Source of the DNA: an uncultured cyanobacterium
GTDB lineage: Bacteria > Cyanobacteriota > Cyanobacteriia > Cyanobacteriales > Geitlerinemataceae
Direction of reading: 5' to 3'
Assembly: GCA_937899645.1 (NCBI GenBank)
Contig: CALCCD010000102.1
Location: 1-38,240, forward strand
DNA length: 38,240 nucleotides
Below, one piece after another: positions 24,810 through 33,343 of this stretch. The notes below the pieces were generated by a model that worked only from the letters and a program-made list of their open reading frames with translations, was not told the DNA's origin and did not search any database. The translations under genes and the position numbers were made by a program. The first letter of the stretch is position 1, and each line of letters begins with the position of its first letter.

Positions 24810-26057
24810 GTGGCACGAGTCAGCTTAGAGCGTATCTTCAAGCGGTATCCCCAGCGCGGGTCGGCAGACGGCAACGACGCGGTATCCGGCGAAACGGTCG
24901 TCTTACGCGGTATCGATCTCGATGTGGAAGACGGCGAGTTCCTAGTGCTGGTCGGCGCGTCCGGCTGCGGTAAAAGCACGCTGCTGCGCGCGATCGCCGG
25001 GCTCGAAACCGTCACCAGCGGCCAAATCGCGATCGGCAATCGCGTCGTCAACGACCTGCCGCCCAAAGCCCGCAATATTGCGATGGTGTTCCAGAGCTAC
25101 GCGCTTTACCCGCACCTGACGGTCTACGACAACCTCGCCTTCGGGCTGCGGCGCACGCGGGGTTGGGGCCGCGAAGACACGATTAGCAACACAGTCACCG
25201 AGCCAGGCTCGCCGGTTGTCGAGCGCTTCCTCGTCAGCGCCACGCGATCGCTTCCTCCCGCCTTGCGCTACAGATCCGCCCGTGAAGCCGCTGTCAATCG
25301 CCGCGTCCGCCAAGTCGCCCAGACTTTGCAGATCGATACCCTGCTCGATCGCCTACCGAAGCAGCTTTCCGGCGGTCAAAAGCAGCGCGTCGCCCTCGGT
25401 CGAGCGATGGCGCGCAACCCTGACGTGTTCCTGATGGACGAGCCGCTCTCGAACCTAGACGCGAAGCTGCGCGCCGAGACCCGCGCCCAGATCGTCAGCC
25501 TCCAGCGCCAGCTCGGCATTACGACGATCTACGTAACGCACGACCAAACCGAGGCGATGACGATGGGCGATCGCATCGCGATCGTCAACAACGGCCAGAT
25601 CGTTCAGCTCGGCAAGCCGATGGAACTCTATCGCCGCCCGGTCGATCGCTACGTCGCCGGATTTATCGGGTCGCCGCCGATGAATTTTTTACCCGCTCGC
25701 TTCGTCGCACCAATGATGATGACTGGGCTAGGCGGTAACTGGAAGTTCCAGCTTCCCGACACCTGGAAATCAGCGCTTTCGTCCTACGGCAATTGCGAGC
25801 TGACGCTCGGCCTGCGACCGGAGGCGCTGAGCTTAGGAGCCAAAGCGCCGGAGAACTTGTCGGGGGCGATCGCGTCGCTCGAGACGTTGGGCAGCGACAC
25901 TTACGCCACTGTAGATTTGGAAACGGGCGATTCGCGACAGGTGACGGCACGACTCGATGCTGAGGTGAGTTTGGCGATCGGCGATCGGGTTTGGCTGGCG
26001 ATCGATCCGGCGCGGGTGCATCTCTTCGATCGTGAGACAGGTGTCGCTCTGTCTTAG
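24810..26057 (+). CDS. MalK/UgpC-type ABC transporter ATP-binding protein
   Basis: A 415-residue ATPase from GTG 24810, with AGAGGAG just upstream. Walker A GASGCGKST is at 49-57, the Q-loop FQSYALYPH follows, the signature LSGGQKQRVALGRA starts at about 186, Walker B is FLMDEPLSNLD and the H-loop VTHDQTEA. The C-terminal regulatory TOBE-type domain (about 290-410) is that of carbohydrate or glycerol-phosphate importers. The distance from Walker A to the signature is about 38 residues longer than in MalK because of an insertion after FGLRRTRGWG, rich in Ser, Thr and Pro. No permease or binding protein is adjacent, so this is probably a shared ATPase for importers encoded elsewhere. It follows DUF3370 closely. 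Confidence 0.9.
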   Translation: MARVSLERIFKRYPQRGSADGNDAVSGETVVLRGIDLDVEDGEFLVLVGASGCGKSTLLRAIAGLETVTSGQIAIGNRVVNDLPPKARNIAMVFQSYALYPHLTVYDNLAFGLRRTRGWGREDTISNTVTEPGSPVVERFLVSATRSLPPALRYRSAREAAVNRRVRQVAQTLQIDTLLDRLPKQLSGGQKQRVALGRAMARNPDVFLMDEPLSNLDAKLRAETRAQIVSLQRQLGITTIYVTHDQTEAMTMGDRIAIVNNGQIVQLGKPMELYRRPVDRYVAGFIGSPPMNFLPARFVAPMMMTGLGGNWKFQLPDTWKSALSSYGNCELTLGLRPEALSLGAKAPENLSGAIASLETLGSDTYATVDLETGDSRQVTARLDAEVSLAIGDRVWLAIDPARVHLFDRETGVALS

Positions 26058-26178
26058 GACAAGCCAATCTTTGCCGCCATTCTAAGAAACTGATTTGGCG
26101 AACTGGCTCGCTGGGTGTGCGAGTAGGGGTCGCTGGGAGCCTGGATAGAATGGGGGCGAAAGTCGTGCGGTGTCGTCT

Positions 26179-27138
26179 ATGACCGAACCGAATCCATCGA
26201 ACCCTTCAAATCCGTCAAACCAGCCGAATCAAGTGCGACATCAGCAGGGGATTAATCCCAACGATCGATCTCAGGTTCATATCGGGACGATTAACTACGG
26301 TGCAACGGAGAAGCGCGATCGCGCGGAGTCGATTTTGCCCGAGGCGGTCGCGGGGGAAGTGGAGATCCGGCAGGAATACGCGCTGCACAACCGGGTGCAT
26401 ATCGAGCTGGATATGGAGATCGATCCGAGCCGGGTCGATCGCTTTGGTGAGATCGATGTCAAGGTTGGCAGCGCGAAGCCGGAGCGCTGTCCGCCGGAGA
26501 CTTCGATCGCGGAGATTTTCGATGGCAAGTCGATTCGCGGGCGGCTGCTGGTGCTGGGCGCGCCGGGATCGGGGAAGACGACGCTGCTGTTGCAGATCGC
26601 GGGGCTGTTGGTAGAGCGGGCGCTGGCGGATGGGGCTGCGCCGGTGCCGGTGTTGTTGAACCTGTCGGCGTGGAAGTCGGAGTTTAAGGATATTCGCAGT
26701 TGGATGGTGGCGGGTCTGAAGCTGAAGTATGGCGTGAAGCGGGAGAAGGCGGAGGAGTGGATCGAGGAGCGGCGGATCGTGCCGCTGTTGGATGGGCTCG
26801 ACGAGCTGATGTCGGAGCGGCAGGAAACGTGCGTGCGGGCGTTGAATGATTTTTTGGCGCAGGATTGGGCGGGGTCGCCGTTGGTGGTGTGTTCGCGGCG
26901 GGAGGAGTACGAGGTGTACGAGTCAAATTTGGGGCTGAATGGGTCGGTGATGTTGTTGCCGCTGTCGGATGGGCAGATCGAGTGGTATCTGCGAGGGACT
27001 GAGCTTAGTTTGTTATTTCACTCAGCCCCCGCTCCTTGTCGTCAGTCAATCCCAATCACCGCCTCCTCTTCAGCTTCCATCCCTCACTTTTTGCACTGGC
27101 ACAGAGAATTCGCAATACAAGTTGCATCACCGTACTGA
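26179..27138 (+). pseudogene. NACHT-domain STAND NTPase, truncated after the ATPase core
   Basis: The protein starts at ATG 26179 (or GTG 26170) with an Asn-Pro-Ser repeat tail, then SQVHIGTINYG, a short motif of the NLR N-terminal type. The NACHT domain follows: P-loop LLVLGAPGSGKTTLLLQIAGLL, PVLLNLSAWK, the DGLDEL motif in RRIVPLLDGLDELMSE, LVVCSRREEYE, and LLPLSDGQIEWYLRGTE. At about base 27000 the homology stops. The remaining 40-odd residues are Ser/Pro-rich with no NACHT character, and base composition drops to AT-rich. The usual winged-helix part and C-terminal sensor repeats are missing, so it is probably a broken gene, cut by an insertion or deletion; a short ATPase-only protein cannot be excluded. 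Confidence 0.78.
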
Positions 27139-27193
27139 GGTTGGCAGTACATGAGCCCATTAATCTCTATCAGTATTCCTTCGTTGCTCGACC

Positions 27194-27643
27194 TTATCGG
27201 CGAGAAGATATGAGGTACACCAAGAAAATAAAGATACAGATATAGTAGGCGAGTCTTAGGTAGAAACACACTGCATTTTGAAAAGTCTGCGGAAAGTGAC
27301 CTTGCATACCAAAAACGCCCGGTCTTCCCGCTAATACAGTTTCATAGTAGAAGGCATGATTGCGATTTGCGAGACCTATACTCCCCGTATTAAAAGTAAG
27401 ACAAGCTAGATGGACGAGAGAAATAGTTAGAATAAAGCAAAAGAAAATCTTGGGGTTACAGAAGTATTGACGCTTGAGCACTACCCCGATCGGAGAGATA
27501 GATAAGTTGACTAGCATTGGAAGTGGATTGATCACAAACTCCGCTATGTTACCGCTTCCATCCGTTGTCGCGAGAAACGTGAAGAACGAAAATACCGAGT
27601 AGATAAGAAGTAGTAGTGCGAATAGGAGCGAGTTGATTTCCAT
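27194..27643 (-). CDS. Small four-helix membrane protein, cassette copy A
   Basis: A 149-residue very hydrophobic protein with about four transmembrane helices (LLFALLLLIYSVFSFFTFLA; a segment near 37-55; FFCFILTISLVHLACLTF; LAYYICIFIFLVYLI). Between helices three and four lies FYYETVLAGRPGVFG, shared exactly with the paralogue at 29562-30029. I do not recognise the family. It follows the RTX fragment gene on the same strand, as its paralogue follows the full RTX lipase. Possible roles are immunity, membrane anchoring or secretion of the RTX partner, all inference. Composition is AT-rich compared with the flanks. Confidence 0.7.
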   Translation of the reverse strand: MEINSLLFALLLLIYSVFSFFTFLATTDGSGNIAEFVINPLPMLVNLSISPIGVVLKRQYFCNPKIFFCFILTISLVHLACLTFNTGSIGLANRNHAFYYETVLAGRPGVFGMQGHFPQTFQNAVCFYLRLAYYICIFIFLVYLISSRR

Positions 27644-27728
27644 CTCTGGCTAATCCCATTATTTGAATTCGATCCATCGCTTGAGTAGCTCCGCAAAGAT
27701 ACACAGGGCTACGCAATCCTTAAAGAAC

Positions 27729-28328
27729 TTATAGATCGATGAAGTCTGGCAAGCTAACAGTTTGATAAAGTGCTGGGTTACTGGCTTCAGCTACGGAGAC
27801 ACCCTCTAGTACTGCAATATCTGAATCGAAAGCTGAGATAACAACGCTAGGCACTGTGTAGGTTGCCTCATCGAATTCATAGGAATCGACAGCGGTGAAG
27901 GATAAGTCCGCCAGCTCAAGCCCCTCGGCCAAACCAATGAAGTCTCCGTTCGGTTCTGGATCGAAATCCTTGAATACATCGAAGCTCGACCGTGAACTGT
28001 CACTCGGACTCAGGACAAACGTATCTCGGCCTTCCCGGCCAGTCAGGTAATCCTGACCTACGCCGCCGACCAGAGTATCATCACCTATCCATCCAAGCAG
28101 GTCGTCATCGTCGGCTCCCCCCAGAAGGATATCATTGCCCGAAAAGCCGTTCAGCGTATCATTACCGGCATCACCGATTAGTAGATCGTTTCCGGCATCT
28201 AGAGATGAGGGAAATTCTCGATCGCGGAGGAAGCCACCAATACCGTCGGCATCGTCAATGGCGGTGGTGGACGGTCGCGAGCCGATCGCGCCGCAGGTGG
28301 TGTTGGCGGTTTGGTGTAGGCTTTCCAT
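27729..28328 (-). pseudogene. RTX calcium-binding protein, 5'-truncated, cassette copy A
   Basis: The frame from ATG 28328 encodes 199 residues, but only residues from about 43 onward match the C-terminus of the RTX lipase at 30311-33079. The matching part has RTX nonapeptides (NDLLIGDAGNDTLNGFSGND, DDTLVGGVGQDYLTG), then DTFVLSPS, SSFDVFKDF and the shared end VLEGVSVAEASNPALYQ. The first 30-odd residues are read from GC-rich DNA with a different character, so the original N-terminus (LTD and lipase domains) has been lost. C-terminal RTX ends carry type I secretion signals, so a short secretable fragment could still be made. It is roughly two-thirds identical to copy B, an old duplication. 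Confidence 0.75.
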
Positions 28329-28396
28329 CCAGAACTGCCGAGCAACTGCGAGCTAGTCTATTACGAGCCGCTGGAGTTGGAGTGAAGTTCGGACGG

Positions 28397-28403
28397 TAGT
28401 TTA
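28397..28403. repeat. Left target-site duplication of the IS982-type element
   Basis: TAGTTTA directly before the left IS end; the same seven bases follow the right end at 29404-29410. Confidence 0.85.
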
Positions 28404-29403
28404 ACGTGAGTTCGGGATAAGGAATCAGCTGAAAGCTGGAGTCAGCCTGTGATGGAGAGAAAACACTCTCAATACAGATTGAGCGACGGCTTATTTGGCT
28501 GGTGACAGTAGGCAATCAATCCACCCAGAATGTGAATGAGGCAGTTAAACGGACTGCGATGGCGTGAATGCTCGATTTGAGAGATATTCTTGAGCTGGTC
28601 GATAACCGTCTCAATAATCGAACGCTTACGCGACAGCAGCTTGTCAGATTCGAGCATCAATTTGTTCTTCATGTTGCGATGGGGCTTGGCAAAGAACTGG
28701 ATTCGATAGGTCTCAAAGAGCTTCTGTGCCAGGTCTTTAGACACATAACCCTTGTCGCCAAACACCTTCCCGAAGCAGTTTCGTAGGAGATGGGTCACGG
28801 GCTTGCGGTCGTCGGTGTTTCCAGGTGTCAGGGTCAAGTCGAGCAGCTCGCCTCGGTCGTTGACCACCAGATGCAGTTTGAATCCGAAGAACCAATCCAC
28901 AGAAGTCTTGCCCCGCGATGCCAGGTTGCGAAAGACGCGATGCTGGCTAATGCGTTTGTTGTGACAGACCTTGAGGCAAGTCGCATCGATGAAACTGATG
29001 CCCGTACAACTCCCGAAGCATCGACGCAGGTAAGCGCAAAGCGGAATGAGAGTGGAGGGGAGCCATTCGATGAAGCGCTGGTAACTCACCCGATTTGGAA
29101 AGGCGCTCGCCCAGTCCTGGCATACCTTTTTCGTGTAGTACCCCTTGAAGTGCCGGTAGCCTTCCTGGTGAAACGAAATCAGGATGGTCAGAATCTCGCT
29201 CAAACTCATGCTGCGCGGACGCTGCCGCGCTTTTACGTTGCATTCCAGGAGCTGCTGCTTCCAGCGCGCTTCAAATTCTCGGCAGAAATCGTCTACTTCC
29301 CAAAACAGAGCTTCTAGACTGGACATGATGGCGGAGGCGGGTGAACGTTTTTTGTCTTGTTCACACTATCTGCGTTCCGCCTTTTCTTATCCCGAACTCA
29401 CGT
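28404..29403 (-). mobile_element. Complete 1000-bp IS982-family insertion sequence
   Basis: Both ends are ACGTGAGTTCGGGATAAG, inverted and identical over 18 bp. The element is flanked by a 7-bp direct repeat TAGTTTA (28397-28403 and 29404-29410) and contains one full transposase gene. Perfect ends and target duplication indicate a recent insertion. Removing it restores one continuous intergenic stretch between the two RTX cassette copies. Confidence 0.92.
28469..29326 (-). CDS. IS982-family transposase
   Basis: A 285-residue DDE transposase from ATG 29326. The typical IS982 N-terminus (FWEVDDFCREFEARWKQQLL) and LSEILTILISFHQEGYRHFKGYY are present. The catalytic acidic residues are the Asp in GISFIDATCLKVC, the Asp in KVFGDKGYVSKDL and the Glu in RSIIETVIDQLKNISQIEHSRHR (split here over several motifs). 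The reading frame is intact and of family length, so the element may be active. It occupies nearly the whole element. Confidence 0.92.
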   Translation of the reverse strand: MSSLEALFWEVDDFCREFEARWKQQLLECNVKARQRPRSMSLSEILTILISFHQEGYRHFKGYYTKKVCQDWASAFPNRVSYQRFIEWLPSTLIPLCAYLRRCFGSCTGISFIDATCLKVCHNKRISQHRVFRNLASRGKTSVDWFFGFKLHLVVNDRGELLDLTLTPGNTDDRKPVTHLLRNCFGKVFGDKGYVSKDLAQKLFETYRIQFFAKPHRNMKNKLMLESDKLLSRKRSIIETVIDQLKNISQIEHSRHRSPFNCLIHILGGLIAYCHQPNKPSLNLY

Positions 29404-29410
29404 TAGTTTA
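29404..29410. repeat. Right target-site duplication of the IS982-type element
   Basis: TAGTTTA directly after the right IS end, matching 28397-28403. Confidence 0.85.
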
Positions 29411-29561
29411 ACGCCTCCTTGTAGCGTGAGGCTAACACACATTGTCTTATCGACGAGAGCTAGTGAGATAGGACGAGAAATTGAAATATCAGGGAACGAA
29501 AAGGCGGGTATATAGACAGGTGTAAATCAATTTTATTTTCAGTCGAAGAGCGAATGCTCTC

Positions 29562-30029
29562 TCATTTCCTGCACCTTCTTGGCGACACCTTGACAAGGTA
29601 AATCAGGAATACAAAAATGGAACCATAGTAAGCAAGTCTTAAATAAGAGCTAAGATCGACTTGAAATCTTCTTGAGAATCGACTCTCTATCCCAAAAACA
29701 CCAGGTCTTCCCGCCAAAACCGTCTCGTAATAGAAGGCATAGTCAACGGTGTCATAACCAGTATTACCAGAGTTAAAAGCAAGGCATAATACATGAAGAG
29801 ACAAAATCAAAATAACAAAAGAATAGAAGACTTTTTTGGGACAGGTATATCGACTCCTAAATACCATTCCAGCCAGAGATATTGTTGAATTTATAAGTAT
29901 CAGAGGAGGATTTAATACCAGCTCTACAAGCGCTGAAATACCCCCAGTCGTCACAAGGAATGTAGTAAAAGATATGGCAGAGTAAATCAGGAATAATAAC
30001 GCGAATGCGACCGAGCTAATCATCATCAT
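29562..30029 (-). CDS. Small four-helix membrane protein, cassette copy B
   Basis: A 155-residue paralogue of the protein at 27194-27643. The shared parts are the first helix (FALLFLIYSAISFTTFLVTT), a loop with NPPLILINSTISL, helix three ending LCLAFNSGNTG, the block FYYETVLAGRPGVFG and the last helix YLRLAYYGSIFVFLIYLV. The start is set at the first of three consecutive ATGs (30029) because homology with copy A begins there and AAAGGAG lies about 12 bases upstream; a longer frame from 30083 adds a Lys/Glu-rich stretch without counterpart. The protein ends with a basic tail. The family is unknown to me. It lies 281 bp after the RTX lipase gene, beyond a terminator, so it probably has its own promoter. 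Confidence 0.7.
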   Translation of the reverse strand: MMMISSVAFALLFLIYSAISFTTFLVTTGGISALVELVLNPPLILINSTISLAGMVFRSRYTCPKKVFYSFVILILSLHVLCLAFNSGNTGYDTVDYAFYYETVLAGRPGVFGIESRFSRRFQVDLSSYLRLAYYGSIFVFLIYLVKVSPRRCRK

Positions 30030-30239
30030 TGAGTCTTCTTTCTCCTTTATCTCGAAGTTTTTCTTCAGAGGACATCTGGACAAGCATCAATACCCATGAA
30101 TTTCAGACGGCTTTAGCCGGTCAATCCATACAAATGGGTGACAGACACTTCGAAAATCGCAGGCGTAGGTAGGTGAAAGTACTTGTTCAGAAGTCCTCTC
30201 AGGCAATTGATCTTGATAAGTAAGCCTCTAAAGTCTTAG

Positions 30240-30279
30240 AAAAAAGCCCCACAGCATTATTGAGTACATACTGTAGAGC
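30240..30279 (-). terminator. Rho-independent terminator after the RTX lipase gene
   Basis: On the minus strand GCTCTACAG pairs with CTGTGGGGC (nine pairs, two of them G-U) around a 16-base loop, followed by six T. It lies about 30 bases after the lipase stop codon. Confidence 0.7.
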
Positions 30280-30310
30280 TTATTAAAGAAATAACGTGCC
30301 TAGAGGCGAT

Positions 30311-33079
30311 CTAGAGATCGACGAAGTCTGGCAAGCTGACAGACTGATAAAGCGCTGGATTGCTCGCCTCTGCCAGAGAGACACCTTCCAAGACTGCAAT
30401 ATCTGAACCAAAAGCAGAGATTACAACGCTCGGAACAAAGCGGGTTGTGCCTGCGTGTTCATAGGATTCAACAGCAGTCAACGACAAATCAGTTTGCTTT
30501 AGGCCATCGGCAAGACCAATAAAGTCTCCGATAGGCGCTGGACTGAAGTCCTTGAATACATCAAAGCTCGATCGTGTAATCTTGTCAGGACTGAGGACAA
30601 AGGTATCTCGACCTCCAAGACCTGTCAGAGAATCTTGACCCGTACCACCAACCAGTGTGTCGTTCCCTGTCCCTCCGAACAATTCATCATTGTCTGCCCC
30701 TCCCAAGAGAATATCATCGCCAGAAGATGAATACAGAGTATCGTTACCCGCATCGCCGATGACCAGATCGTTACGGTCATGATGGCCAAGATCGTCAAGT
30801 TGATCGTCGTTATTCCCACCGATTATTGTCAGACCTTCAACTTCAGTTGTTTGAGCGATCAACGATTCCGGTGCGTTCAACTCTGACGAACTTGCAGAAA
30901 AAGTCCCCCGATATCCAGAAGCATTAGTGAATACTTCATCATCCAGAGCAATCGATGAGATTGACTGATACTGATCGCGTCCGAGCAACTGACCAAGCGC
31001 AGACAGACTGCCATCACTGCGGGAATGATCTAGCAGTTCTCCAAAGGTATTCACTACCCACTGATGTTCGTCGCCCGTATTCCGGGGGTCTGGACTGTAG
31101 TTAATCAAAAATGCTTCATGTGCAGTTTTCGCGTAGGCTTCGTTGCCTGCAATGCTACGAGAAGCATTGAATCCACGACTAAACATCGAAACAGACTCCA
31201 AGGGGAGTGGTGCTTGCGTTCCTTCTTTACGACCGTCAAGATCGTATCCAAGACTAAACGGAACTCTGAATGCTGAAGCTGGATCGAGTGCTGTAATCGT
31301 CCCTGCCCCAAAGCCATTACCTATCACAGCACTGTCGTTAAGGCCATCACGATAAACTCGCCCGATTTCGGAAGCAACAAAAGCACCCAAGCTGTGACCA
31401 ACGAGATTTAGTTCGTCTCCTGCAACTCCGTAGTGCTCGTATAGTACACGGGTAGCAAACTCAGCCACAGGCGCGATCCAGGTGGCAGCCTTGAAGTTCC
31501 CACCATCAGCGAGGCCATCACCAATACCACCACCGCTACGTGCTGCCTCCCGCCAGTCCAGAGCAAGAATGCGATCGTTGTCTGTCGATAGTGATTCGCC
31601 GGGTTGACCTTTGAGAGTTCCAACTAGGTCGTTGAGTGTACTATCGCTTTTATCCAGGTTGCCGTTCCAACCGTGGATCACAAGCCACGTTTTCTCTGCA
31701 CCCGCTGGATTCTGAATCTCACGCAGTCCGATCGCCCGGACGCTAGGGTCGTCCTGCAAATACTCATCCAGCGGTGCACCAGGCGCAGGGGCATACCCTC
31801 CATCAGTACGCCCACCCCAAACCGTTCCCTGAACCGGCAAGATTGCAGGATCGAGGTAGTCAGGCCGTGCCGGACGCGAGAGAGGCGGATTGAATGGCCC
31901 GGTGGCATCTGTCGTGATGTGGACTGTCTTGTCTACACCAAAGTTAGACGAATACAAATCGACCAAATTATCTGCGGCATTGTATTCCTTCAGCTTGACC
32001 TCGCCAAATACGCTGTCCTCCGGATTATCGACATCGCGAAACGTCCCCGGAAAAACACTGGGATCGAAGACGCCACCCGACGGGCTGATGGCAAATACCT
32101 CGCCAACGCTTTGCCACTCCAGCGCCGGATCGAAAGACGAGCTAGCATCCGTGCGCCCGATCGCAACCTCGGGGCGACGACGTAGCGTATTGCCCTCAGT
32201 GGAGAAGTCGCCCTCTCCCCAACTGCTGCCGGGATCTACACCCACCTGGCCGAAAGAATCGAGCGGGTCTACAACTCCCACCTGCGTGAGTACGATCGCG
32301 TCATTTCCATTGAAAGTCAGCGCGTTGCTAATCTGCTGCGATTCTGCGGCAAGCTCGTCGCTGGCCTTATCGTTCGAGATCGTAAACGTTTCGCCAGGTA
32401 GTATGTTGCCCGTCAGGGAAATCTCTCGGAATGCCCGATCGCTGCCGTTGTGATAAAGCGAGAGTCGAATCCCTTTGGCTTCCAAGTCGATCGGCTCAGA
32501 AGACCCATTAAAGAGTTCGATTGACTTGTTCCACTCTTCCCCTTCCTCGTACTTCGACAGAATTAGATTCTGCACGGGCGTCGGCGGCTCTGGAGCGACA
32601 CCCAAATCATCAATCGTGTCCTTGCTGTAGCCAAACCATTCCGAGCTGGGCGAAAAGCTACCCGTCGCAGATGTCGTAATCGCAGAGTCGAGATTGCGCC
32701 GGAGCGTATTGTCTCGCGTCGATTGCAGACCCGAGCCCCACTGACTTCCCGGATCGACCCCGATCTGACCGACGGCATCCAGAATACTGCCATTACGGAC
32801 GAGTACGACTGCATCATCACCGTTAAACGACAAGTATCCATGCGTCTGGTCTGCACGGCTCCTAATTTCAGCACTGGCCGAAGGGTGAGAGATCACGAAA
32901 ACGTCACCGGGCTGGATCGTTCCCGTCAGCTCGATACTCCGAGCTGTCGTCTTTCCATTGCTGTAGATCCATAACTCATAGGATTCGTCGCTGAGATCGA
33001 TAGCGCTCGATCCATCGTTAAACAGCTCGATCGCTTTATTCCAGCCAGAGCCTTCAACGTACTCAGATATTATTGCCAT
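30311..33079 (-). CDS. Secreted LTD-LTD-lipase-RTX protein
   Basis: A 922-residue multidomain protein from ATG 33079; a GTG 20 codons earlier is unlikely because the first lamin-tail domain starts at the ATG (IISEYVEGSGWNKAIELFN). A second LTD (YEEGEEWNKSIELFNGSS) spans about 173-330. A pancreatic-lipase-type hydrolase lies at about 440-710: WLVIHGWNG, the nucleophile elbow NLVGHSLGAF with Ser about 563, Asp about 599 in TALDPAS and His about 672 in GDEHQW. RTX nonapeptides follow at about 765-825 (DAGNDTLYSSSGDD, NDTLVGGTGQD), then a C-terminal domain likely to carry the type I secretion signal. No N-terminal signal peptide is seen, as usual for RTX exoproteins. Likely an extracellular, calcium-stabilised lipase or phospholipase. 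The AT-rich composition suggests transfer. Confidence 0.88.
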   Translation of the reverse strand: MAIISEYVEGSGWNKAIELFNDGSSAIDLSDESYELWIYSNGKTTARSIELTGTIQPGDVFVISHPSASAEIRSRADQTHGYLSFNGDDAVVLVRNGSILDAVGQIGVDPGSQWGSGLQSTRDNTLRRNLDSAITTSATGSFSPSSEWFGYSKDTIDDLGVAPEPPTPVQNLILSKYEEGEEWNKSIELFNGSSEPIDLEAKGIRLSLYHNGSDRAFREISLTGNILPGETFTISNDKASDELAAESQQISNALTFNGNDAIVLTQVGVVDPLDSFGQVGVDPGSSWGEGDFSTEGNTLRRRPEVAIGRTDASSSFDPALEWQSVGEVFAISPSGGVFDPSVFPGTFRDVDNPEDSVFGEVKLKEYNAADNLVDLYSSNFGVDKTVHITTDATGPFNPPLSRPARPDYLDPAILPVQGTVWGGRTDGGYAPAPGAPLDEYLQDDPSVRAIGLREIQNPAGAEKTWLVIHGWNGNLDKSDSTLNDLVGTLKGQPGESLSTDNDRILALDWREAARSGGGIGDGLADGGNFKAATWIAPVAEFATRVLYEHYGVAGDELNLVGHSLGAFVASEIGRVYRDGLNDSAVIGNGFGAGTITALDPASAFRVPFSLGYDLDGRKEGTQAPLPLESVSMFSRGFNASRSIAGNEAYAKTAHEAFLINYSPDPRNTGDEHQWVVNTFGELLDHSRSDGSLSALGQLLGRDQYQSISSIALDDEVFTNASGYRGTFSASSSELNAPESLIAQTTEVEGLTIIGGNNDDQLDDLGHHDRNDLVIGDAGNDTLYSSSGDDILLGGADNDELFGGTGNDTLVGGTGQDSLTGLGGRDTFVLSPDKITRSSFDVFKDFSPAPIGDFIGLADGLKQTDLSLTAVESYEHAGTTRFVPSVVISAFGSDIAVLEGVSLAEASNPALYQSVSLPDFVDL

Positions 33080-33343
33080 CTTTTCAATCACAAATTGGAT
33101 AACGCTGCAAAACTCTCGAGAAGCCAAGAGAGTGTTCACAAACAGGACACAGACTAGCAGAATCCTTTGATACTTTGTTTTAGGTTGTCGAGGATCTAAT
33201 TCTCTCGATTACTAATCACATCATTGCCACGTACATATACAGGGAGGAAAAATTGTTTTCTATGTAGAGATACGGAGAGAGTCAAGTGTCTCTAACAGTT
33301 CTGCGTAAAAGTAGCGAGATGAGTGATTCGATAAGCTGGGCAT

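Noticed and set aside
30311-30830. CRISPR or tandem DNA repeat in the RTX region
   Set aside because: The periodicity reflects nonapeptide protein repeats, not identical DNA units with spacers.
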